Part shown: positions 7,445 through 12,372 of the stretch, one piece after another
How positions within the stretch are numbered: position 1 is the first letter of the stretch
How the letters are laid out: the number at the start of each line of letters is the position of its first letter
Source: Parachlamydiaceae bacterium
Lineage (GTDB): Bacteria > Chlamydiota > Chlamydiia > Chlamydiales > Parachlamydiaceae
Length of the DNA: 12,372 nucleotides
Assembly (NCBI GenBank): GCA_013698165.1
Contig: JACCVN010000119.1
Span: forward strand, 1-12,372
Direction: 5' to 3'
Program-made: the position numbers and the translations under genes
The notes under the pieces: generated by a model
The model's input: the letters and a program-made list of their open reading frames with translations, nothing else
Databases searched by the model: none
What the model was told of the DNA's origin: nothing

Positions 7445-8260
7445 TTAATTATTTCCGATAGGTTTTGCTGCACTTAAAAGTTTTTCTATGTCGATAAGAC
7501 GGGCTTGCCATTCATCGTTAACTTTTGTAGTTTCAAGTATCTTTTTTATCTCATTGACTTCAGCTAAAGCATCTTCATACTTCTCCAGATTGAGGTAACA
7601 TTCAGCTGCAAAAATATGAGCACCAATGAACTCTGGAGCAAAAAGGGAGGTTAAGGCAAAGGCACGCAGAGCAAGGTCATATTGTTCACATTTCTGAGCG
7701 ACGAGCCCAAGGCGATACCAATAATCGGGTTCTTGAGAATCGAGAGCTGATAAGAGGGCAAAAATTGATAGTGATTCCGGCATGTGGCCATCGCTAAATT
7801 TGGCAATCCCGATTTTTTGTATTGAAGCGAGATTTGTGGGTGTAAGAGTAAGTGCTTCTTTTATTGCATCATCATTTAAATTATTAGGATCTAGTTTAGA
7901 CATCTGCTTTTGAAGATTATTTAATCCTTCAATAAGAAGATCAAACTCTTGTTTTTCGAGATATTGATCACCTTCATTTTTTATGATGTTAGTCGCAATA
8001 GTTACATGTTTGCCAAATTCCGAGAGGTCAAGGGATTCGCGTAGTTCATCTTCAAGTTTAGTACGACGAGCTTGCACTGAAAGAAATTTTTTTTGATTGG
8101 GATCTTCGTTTGCAAGCATAAGATCAACCTCTTCCTGTATAGACTTTTCGATGACAGATCCGAAGGGATCATTAGTATTAGTATTTACCATGGGTAAAAC
8201 CTTTTTTTTCGCAGCAGTGGTGATCCCATGCATCATGTCAAATAGCGCAGGATCGATCAT
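7445..8260 (-). CDS. Class II type III secretion chaperone, SycD/LcrH-like TPR protein (chaperone B)
   Basis: This 271-residue paralogue of the protein at 1408-2289 is the first gene of the cluster. The start ATG at 8260 follows an AGGA site 7 bases upstream. Residues about 60-110 share a helical N-terminal block with the paralogue (EKSIQEEVDLMLANEDP, then RRTKLEDELRESLD). From about 150 come three TPR-like units: MPESLSIFALLSALD, then PDYWYRLGLVAQKCEQYDLA, then FIGAHIFAAECYLNLEKYEDA. The YW.RLG and AAEC positions are hallmarks of the SycD/LcrH/IpgC family, which binds hydrophobic secretion substrates in a concave TPR groove. It ends in AAKPIGNN, without the roughly 30-residue C-terminal tail of chaperone A. 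Its position directly before the 735-aa protein suggests that protein is its client. In Chlamydia the comparable chaperones serve translocators; none is encoded here, so an effector client is inferred. Confidence 0.87.
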   Translation of the reverse strand: MIDPALFDMMHGITTAAKKKVLPMVNTNTNDPFGSVIEKSIQEEVDLMLANEDPNQKKFLSVQARRTKLEDELRESLDLSEFGKHVTIATNIIKNEGDQYLEKQEFDLLIEGLNNLQKQMSKLDPNNLNDDAIKEALTLTPTNLASIQKIGIAKFSDGHMPESLSIFALLSALDSQEPDYWYRLGLVAQKCEQYDLALRAFALTSLFAPEFIGAHIFAAECYLNLEKYEDALAEVNEIKKILETTKVNDEWQARLIDIEKLLSAAKPIGNN

Positions 8261-8343
8261 AATAGTATCCTATTTTTCTAAGTCTCCTGTATCAATTCAA
8301 AATGCGTGCCGTTTTGCACTTGGTTAATTATTTACATAACTTA

Positions 8344-8373
8344 ATTATAAGTTTTTGCGTCTATATAAATCAA
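8344..8373 (-). promoter_or_regulatory. Predicted promoter of the chaperone-effector cluster
   Basis: On the minus strand TTGATT (8368-8373), an 18-base spacer, then a perfect TATAAT (8344-8349) fit a housekeeping sigma-70/sigma-66 promoter. The expected transcript start is near 8337, giving a leader of about 75 bases before chaperone B. The same TTGATT -35 is seen before sufE. The surroundings are AT-rich, which raises the chance of coincidence. Confidence 0.45.
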
Positions 8374-8625
8374 ACTTTAACGTTTAATATAATTGAATTA
8401 TACAAAATATTTTTTGTTTTGTTTAAGTACGGCAGGTGATAAGGACAATATTAGCAATAAACGATGAAAAGAAATATGGACCTAAAATTGGTGTTATCTT
8501 GATTTATGATGCAAATGGTGGTGGAACAAATAACCACAGTCTAGGATATTGTTTTTGTACAATAAATCTCGGATAATGTCACAAACATCTAAGTTAATAA
8601 TTTGTTATCAACATATATACCCGAT
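8374..8625. other. AT-rich intergenic stretch, no clear gene
   Basis: This stretch lies between the cluster promoter and the large inverted repeat. I see no RNA gene, terminator or recognisable protein. One short open frame on the plus strand (GTG at 8436 to TAA at 8576, 46 codons) lacks a convincing ribosome site and is not called as a gene. Confidence 0.5.
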
Positions 8626-8781
8626 ATAGCTGAATCTGAGTTTGTGCAACGTGAAAGCTCTCGCGATTGAGCATTTAAAAGGCGATGTATTATGCTTCAC
8701 AAGCCGCCCCTTCGGGACTTATATTCAAATATTCTCTACCCATAGTTTGCCCCTTTCGGGACTACACTATGGGCTTTACAC

Positions 8782-8897
8782 AATTAGCCCATTCTGGGCA
8801 TAATGCAAATAATTAGCCCATTCGGGCATAATGCAATATAATTAGCCCATTCGGGGCATAATGCATAACAATTAGCCCCATTCGGGCAAAATCCACA
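8782..8897 (+). repeat. Four tandem 28-30-bp units, each with a GCCC/GGGC hairpin
   Basis: Units begin at 8782, 8811, 8840 and 8870, each opening with AATTAGCCC. The core continues ATTCGGGC and is followed by ATAATGCA in the first three. Unit 1 has GCCCA-TTC-TGGGC and units 2-4 have GCCC or GCCCC facing GGGC or GGGGC across a 3-5-base loop. Variation in the stems largely keeps pairing. There is no room for spacers, so this is not a CRISPR array. Confidence 0.85.
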
Positions 8898-9107
8898 TTG
8901 TTTTTGAAGAACAAATTTAATATCCAATAGCTTTTTTATATGTTAAATTAAAGAAATGTTTTATGTGTACAGAATTGCCTTACAGTGTACTTGGGAAGCC
9001 CCAAATGGGGTTAGTTGTGTAAAGCCCAAAGTGTAGCCCCAATCGGGGCAAACTATGGGTAAAGAATAAATTAAATATTAAGTCCTGAAGGGGCGGTTTG
9101 TGTAAGC

Positions 9108-9147
9108 AGCGAAATCAGGGTCTTTAAGCGAAATACAGGGTCTTTAA
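9108..9147 (+). repeat. Two tandem copies of a 20-base repeat in the right arm
   Basis: AGCGAAATCAGGGTCTTTAA (9108-9127) is followed immediately by a near-copy with one inserted A (AGCGAAATACAGGGTCTTTAA, sharing one base). The left arm of the inverted repeat has no equivalent, so this is an insertion or local duplication after the arms formed. Confidence 0.7.
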
Positions 9148-9321
9148 ATGAGCTCAACCGCGAGAAGCTTTCGCGTTGCCCAAATTCTCAGATTAAGCTA
9201 TGACGAGCATATATCCCTTCTCAAATTGCATAACGTTATATTCGACATTAAATATCTTTTTGAACCTGAACATCATGAGCGCCATGTACGCTTCTGACAC
9301 CCGATGCGATTACGCAGCAGG

Positions 9322-9792
9322 CTACTTCCCTTGTAACAATAGTTTTAGTGCATCTTGTTTCATGCGTAGGTGGATACTATACAGGCCATTAGCTCGGTTG
9401 AGGCTTAAACTGTTGCTGAGGCCAATCTCTTCAAGATATTGAGGTGGACATTTCAAAATCACTTCGGGGGATTCGCCGCTATAGGCATCGATAAGGAGTT
9501 TGGCCAGTCCCGCAGAAATTAAGGCATCTGATTCAGCCTTATAGGTGACAGTACCGTCTTCTAGTTTCGAAATTAGATAAACTTGACTTTGACATCCCGA
9601 GACCAAATTGGCAGGAATTTTTTCTTCGTTGTCCAAATGGGACTGTTGCTTACCAAGATCAATGATAACTCCATACTTCTGCTCTTCTGAAGTACAGTGG
9701 GAAAAGAGAGCCTTGACTTGATTTTGCTTTTTGAGGCAGGATTCAAACATATGATATTGACTTAGTAAAATTTTATTTATGACCTCATTCAC
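9322..9792 (-). CDS. sufE: SufE, cysteine desulfurase sulfur acceptor
   Basis: SufE takes persulfide sulfur from the cysteine desulfurase SufS and passes it to the SufBCD scaffold for Fe-S cluster assembly in the cytoplasm. The diagnostic LVSGCQSQVYL motif holds the acceptor cysteine (residue 67) and is preceded by the usual YGVIIDLGK helix region. The 156 residues compare with about 138 for the E. coli protein; the extra length is at the N-terminus. The start used is a GTG at 9792. An in-frame ATG at 9750 (residue 15) would give a more typical length, but it too lacks a clear ribosome site. No sufS, sufB, sufC or sufD is in the window, so it is a stand-alone gene here. It is divergent from the yfcH-like gene across a 71-bp gap. 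Confidence 0.92.
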   Translation of the reverse strand: MNEVINKILLSQYHMFESCLKKQNQVKALFSHCTSEEQKYGVIIDLGKQQSHLDNEEKIPANLVSGCQSQVYLISKLEDGTVTYKAESDALISAGLAKLLIDAYSGESPEVILKCPPQYLEEIGLSNSLSLNRANGLYSIHLRMKQDALKLLLQGK

Positions 9793-9809
9793 ACACTACT
9801 CTCACTTTA

Positions 9810-9838
9810 AGTATAGAGGATCCCGATGTTAAAATCAA
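9810..9838 (-). promoter_or_regulatory. Predicted sufE promoter
   Basis: On the minus strand TTGATT (9833-9838), exactly 17 bases, then TATACT (9810-9815) lie in the gap between divergent genes. The transcript would start near 9803, only about 10 bases before the GTG. That short leader would explain the absence of a clear ribosome site, or it may favour the downstream ATG at 9750. Confidence 0.5.
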
Positions 9839-9863
9839 TCTCTGTTATACACCTGGATCACAC

Positions 9864-10763
9864 ATGAAGATATTAATTGTGGGTGCGTCAGGACTTATTG
9901 GAAAGGCGTTAGAGAAATTGTTAGTCAACGAAGGGCATAACGTTTTTGTGCTCAGCAGATCGGTTTCTAGTGCTCAGGAGAACAAGATTCCTTGGGATCC
10001 AAAGCGTGGAAATCTGGATCCAAGTGCAATTAATGGCTTTGATGCCATAGTGAATTTGGCGGGTGAGAATATCAGCACACGTTGGAATTCAGGCAGAAAA
10101 AAACTCATACTTCAAAGTCGTACAGCCACAACATCATTGTTATGCTCAGCTATAGGTAAACTTGCCGTCCCACCAAATGTGTTGATTAATGCTTCAGCTG
10201 TTGGATTTTATGGAAGTCGGGGCGAAGAGTTGTTAGATGAAGATTCCCCCTCCGGAAAAGGATTTTTGGCACAAGTGTGCCGTGCGTGGGAAGCTTCGAC
10301 ACATCAGGCAAAAAAAATTGGTGTGCGAGTTGTCTTTTTGCGTACCGGCGTTGTTTTTAGTCCTGAAGGGGGAGCTCTAAAGAAAATGTTGTTGCCCTTC
10401 AAATTTGGTGTTGGGGGACGTATTGGAGATGGCAAGCAATACGTTAGCTGGATAGCTCTCAATGATCTGATAAGGATCATTTCTTTTTGCCTTAATAACC
10501 CTTCCATTGAGGGGCCCGTCAATGCTACTGCTCCACATCCTGTCACGAATGCCGAGCTTACAGAGGCCCTTGGCGAAGTTTTAAATCGGCCAACATTTAT
10601 GACAGTTCCAAAAGGGGCTGTAAGGTGGATTTTTGGAGAGATGGGCGACGAATTGCTATTGAGCAGTACACGTGCAGAGCCTAAAAAAATATTGGAAAAG
10701 GGATTTTCCTTTGAACTTCCCGAGCTAAAAAATGCATTAGACGCTGTTGGAACGCTAAATTAG
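9864..10763 (+). CDS. TIGR01777/YfcH-type SDR family epimerase-like protein
   Basis: This 299-residue protein is an atypical extended short-chain dehydrogenase/reductase of the TIGR01777 (E. coli YfcH, human SDR39U1) family, normally about 297 residues. The N-terminus MKILIVGASGLIG carries the GxxGxxG NAD(P)-binding loop (residues 7-13). NLAGENIS and the INASAVGFYG stretch are family hallmarks, with Tyr in the position of the SDR catalytic tyrosine. The C-terminal DUF1731 region is recognisable as VPKGAVRWIFGEMGDELLLS followed by KGFSFELPELKNAL. The physiological substrate of the family is not established. The start ATG at 9864 has only a weak GGA upstream. It is 19 bp from the following small gene and probably shares its transcript. 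Confidence 0.92.
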   Translation: MKILIVGASGLIGKALEKLLVNEGHNVFVLSRSVSSAQENKIPWDPKRGNLDPSAINGFDAIVNLAGENISTRWNSGRKKLILQSRTATTSLLCSAIGKLAVPPNVLINASAVGFYGSRGEELLDEDSPSGKGFLAQVCRAWEASTHQAKKIGVRVVFLRTGVVFSPEGGALKKMLLPFKFGVGGRIGDGKQYVSWIALNDLIRIISFCLNNPSIEGPVNATAPHPVTNAELTEALGEVLNRPTFMTVPKGAVRWIFGEMGDELLLSSTRAEPKKILEKGFSFELPELKNALDAVGTLN

Positions 10764-10782
10764 GAACATTTGGAGAGGCTTT

Positions 10783-10998
10783 ATGAAAAACGCGGATAAT
10801 ATTGATAATGGGTCGAATAATCCTATCTGGATCGCAATTGTCATTTTGACAGCTGCGCTTATGGTCATTTTTTTGCTCTTTTTCGGGTCGCGCGGGCCTC
10901 AAGTAGAGGAAGTGCCTAGCGTGCCGCAAGAGAATAGCCAAAATGTCAATAAAGAGGTGATTCCTGAGACCCCTGGCCCAGCAGTAGGTCCTCAGTAA
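10783..10998 (+). CDS. Small single-pass membrane protein, unknown function (71 aa)
   Basis: I do not recognise a family. A strong GGAGAGG site lies 5 bases before the ATG. Residues 1-13 are polar, residues 14-34 (from PIWIAIVILTA to LLFF) form one clear transmembrane helix, and the rest is a Pro/Glu/Asn-rich hydrophilic tail ending in PAVGPQ with no cysteine. The 19-bp gap from the yfcH-like gene suggests an operon. The shape is that of a small membrane anchor with a disordered tail. An overlapping minus-strand frame (10681-11067) has no such coherent properties and is taken as a shadow. Confidence 0.7.
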   Translation: MKNADNIDNGSNNPIWIAIVILTAALMVIFLLFFGSRGPQVEEVPSVPQENSQNVNKEVIPETPGPAVGPQ

Positions 10999-11313
10999 TG
11001 TGAGCTGACAGGCTTCCGGATTTGCCACATAAGAGCCTCTTTGCTTAAAAATAAGTGGGAGGCTCACCAGCCATCTACATCACTCGGCATTCTGATTAAG
11101 CTCTTCACTTAATATTTTTTGAGCCAAGCCATTGCGAAACCGAATATGCATTCACTTTCGCTGCTACCGATATCGCTACTACAAAACTATTTTATAATTT
11201 AAACCCCACGATCCACTGGCGCGCTCGCTTCACACCATACTTGTACCCACATCTTTTTCTGACATTAACAATATTTTCTTTAATCAGCGCATTCTATATT
11301 AGGCCTGCCCCTT
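10999..11313. other. Convergent intergenic region between the small membrane protein gene and truA
   Basis: Two converging transcripts end here. Apart from the hairpin at 11033-11065 I see no RNA gene, repeat or coding frame in this 315-bp stretch. Confidence 0.6.
11033..11065. terminator. Hairpin after the small membrane protein gene, possible terminator
   Basis: GAGCCTC (11033-11039) pairs perfectly with GAGGCTC (11059-11065), and an inner CTTA/TAAG stem closes an AAAA loop. It begins 35 bases after the stop codon. No U-tract follows on either strand, so it is not a canonical intrinsic terminator, but its position between convergent genes fits a transcript end. Confidence 0.45.
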
Positions 11314-12075
11314 TCAATAGTAGATGCTTTTCAAAAATAGGCCCTGGGCCGGTGCAGAGATGCCTGCTTCTTTACGGTCTTTGGCAGCAATAATTGCTGG
11401 CAGCCTGTCGATCCCAATTTTCCCTTGACCGATGTTGATAATTGTACCGACAAGGTTGCGGACCATCTTGTAGAGAAAGCTGTGTCCCTTTACTACAAAG
11501 CATAAGCGATTTGTGTCAATTTTTATAATTTCGATACTTGCGACTTCTCTTTCGAAGTGGGAATAGCGGCTATTAGCGTGAAAATTGCAGAAAGCAGAAA
11601 AATCTTGATAGCCGACAAGCTGTTGTGCGGCTAGACGCATTAATTCAATGTCAGGCCTGCAAGGGCAGTGCCAAGAGTACAGGCGGTGATGAGGGATTTG
11701 TAGAGGGCCTAAACACACAAAATAGTGGTATTCTTTGCCTTGTGCACTGATTGTCGGATGAAAATCATCGTCTGCATTTTCACAGCTTAAAACAGTGATG
11801 GAGCTAGGCAGCAACTGATTGAATCGCACGGGTAGGAGAGAAAGGTCTTCAAAAGATTTTGAGGTCAAAAAATTAACTACCTGCCCAAGAGCATGGACCC
11901 CAGCGTCAGTACGACTGGCAGCTTGAAGTTCGATTGGGTGTTGGCAGACAGTTTCAATAGACTTCTGAAGAGCTTCTTCGATGCTTTGGCCAGCGACAGT
12001 TTTTTGCCATCCTTTGTAACCTGTACCGTCGTAGGCGATGACCAGTTTGAGATTATTGTATTTCTTCCCTGGCAT
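11314..12075 (-). CDS. truA: tRNA pseudouridine(38-40) synthase TruA
   Basis: TruA isomerises uridines 38, 39 and 40 in the anticodon arm of many tRNAs. Seen here are LKLVIAYDGTGYKGWQ near the N-terminus, the catalytic loop SRTDAGVHALGQV with the nucleophilic Asp at residue 57, and the C-terminal KMVRNLVGTIINIGQGKI motif. The start is placed at the ATG at 12075 (MPGKKYNNLK; 254 residues), which begins just before the conserved core. A longer frame would open with TTG at 12123 inside the MarC-family gene and add an unlikely tail. The gene starts 4 bases after the upstream stop codon, so the two are probably cotranscribed and translationally coupled; no strong ribosome site is seen at 12075. 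Confidence 0.95.
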   Translation of the reverse strand: MPGKKYNNLKLVIAYDGTGYKGWQKTVAGQSIEEALQKSIETVCQHPIELQAASRTDAGVHALGQVVNFLTSKSFEDLSLLPVRFNQLLPSSITVLSCENADDDFHPTISAQGKEYHYFVCLGPLQIPHHRLYSWHCPCRPDIELMRLAAQQLVGYQDFSAFCNFHANSRYSHFEREVASIEIIKIDTNRLCFVVKGHSFLYKMVRNLVGTIINIGQGKIGIDRLPAIIAAKDRKEAGISAPAQGLFLKSIYY

Positions 12076-12079
12076 GACA

Positions 12080-12372
12080 TTATTTGGTGCAGTAGACCTG
12101 CAGGAACTCTTTGACCCCTTCAAGGATGCGCTGTAAGCTTAACAGGACTAAAATCATACCCATAAGGCGTTCGAAAGCTGTCAGCCCATTAACGCCCAGA
12201 ATGCGCTCTAAACGGGGTGCTGCAAGCAGTACTGCTACTGAGAGGCACCAGGCGATAAATATTGAACTTAGCATCGTAAATTGGCTGGGCTCAGTAAGAG
12301 CATACAACATGATTGTTGCCAGAAGAGCTGGCCCCGCAATTAAAGGGACTGCCAAGGGAATTAAAAATGGTT
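12080..12372 (-). CDS. MarC-family integral membrane protein, N-terminus beyond window
   Basis: The frame is open to the right edge, so only the C-terminal 96 residues or so are seen. PFLIPLAVPLIAGPALLATI matches the second conserved hydrophobic block of the MarC/YhgN (UPF0056) family (PLa.PllaGP). Two further membrane segments follow (about IFIAWCLSVAVLLAAP and the AFERLMGMILVLLSLQRILEG stretch); the latter is the typical family C-terminus, with a helix carrying R.mG..L...a.q....G. The family is predicted to be transporter-like, but its substrate is not settled, and the original link of MarC to antibiotic resistance has not held up. Upstream of truA and coupled to it. Confidence 0.85.
   Translation of the reverse strand, partial: PFLIPLAVPLIAGPALLATIMLYALTEPSQFTMLSSIFIAWCLSVAVLLAAPRLERILGVNGLTAFERLMGMILVLLSLQRILEGVKEFLQVYCTK

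Larger units (their letters stand above)
8626..9201. repeat. Large imperfect inverted repeat (about 575 bp) with nested small palindromes
   Basis: The sequence from about 8626 to 8800 is complementary to about 8996-9201 read backwards. Matching blocks in order from the outside are: ATAGCTxAATCTGAG; GCAACG.GAAAGCT and CTCGCG.TTGAGC; a central block around CCGCCCCTTC.GGACTTA; CCCATAGTTTGCCCC; and TGGGCTTTACACAA. The right arm is longer because of two copies of a 20-base repeat at 9108-9147. Inside the arms are small hairpins such as GCCCCAATCGGGGC (9036-9049), and the inner end carries four tandem hairpin units (8782-8897). Arm mismatches are scattered, as in an old element. It could be a decayed MITE-like element, an assembly of extragenic palindromes, or a long structured RNA that terminates sufE transcription before the effector cluster. 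No transposase gene is present. Confidence 0.85.

Noticed and set aside
5203..7473. Longer start for the 735-aa protein at 7473
   Set aside because: It would overlap the chaperone B gene by 29 bases and has no support in the alignment with the left RhoGEF; the ATG at 7410 has a TGGAG site 9 bases upstream.
8782..8897. CRISPR array
   Set aside because: The units are tandem with no unique spacers of useful length, and no cas genes are present.
8626..9201. Insertion sequence with transposase
   Set aside because: Inverted arms are present but there is no transposase frame and no clear target-site duplication at the ends, so it is called only as an inverted repeat.
9200..9442. 80-codon plus-strand open frame
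   Set aside because: Most of it is antisense to sufE, and the non-overlapping part shows no recognisable protein features.
10681..11067. 128-codon minus-strand open frame
   Set aside because: It overlaps the end of the YfcH-like gene and all of the small membrane protein gene, which has a good ribosome site and a clear membrane helix.
11314..12123. Longer TruA starting with TTG at 12123
   Set aside because: The extra residues lie inside the MarC-family gene and show no TruA similarity; the ATG at 12075 begins just before the conserved core.

Overview
The window looks like part of the chromosome of an amoeba- or arthropod-associated chlamydia (Chlamydiota outside the Chlamydiaceae). This is inferred from three things: AT-rich DNA, two SycD/LcrH-type (class II) type III secretion chaperones, and large secreted-looking proteins, two of which carry a eukaryotic-type Dbl-homology (DH, RhoGEF) domain. 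The genus cannot be named from this sequence alone. Legionella-like bacteria also carry eukaryotic-like domains but secrete by type IV systems and would not normally have class II T3SS chaperones.

Region 1 (1-8260, minus strand, transcribed right to left) is a virulence-type gene cluster of five genes in the order chaperone B, 735-aa effector candidate, 937-aa RhoGEF, chaperone A, second RhoGEF cut by the window edge. Spacing is tight (34, 81 and 18 bp, then a 17-base overlap) and every start has a purine-rich ribosome site. A promoter-like sequence lies upstream of chaperone B, and a weaker one lies in the 81-bp gap. The cluster appears built by duplication and domain shuffling. The two chaperones are paralogues. 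The partial RhoGEF joins an N-terminal module like that of the 735-aa protein to a DH domain like that of the 937-aa protein. My working model is a chaperone-escorted set of host-directed Rho GTPase activators plus one partner of unknown activity.

Region 2 (8261-9321) has no convincing gene. It contains a roughly 575-bp imperfect inverted repeat (8626-9201). The arms are each about 175-205 bp, and four tandem 28-30-bp units, each with a small GCCC/GGGC hairpin, lie at the loop end. It separates the effector cluster from housekeeping genes.

Region 3 (9322-12372) is ordinary housekeeping: sufE (minus), then divergently a TIGR01777/YfcH-type SDR protein and a 71-aa single-pass membrane protein (plus), then truA and a MarC-family membrane protein (minus, cut by the right edge).
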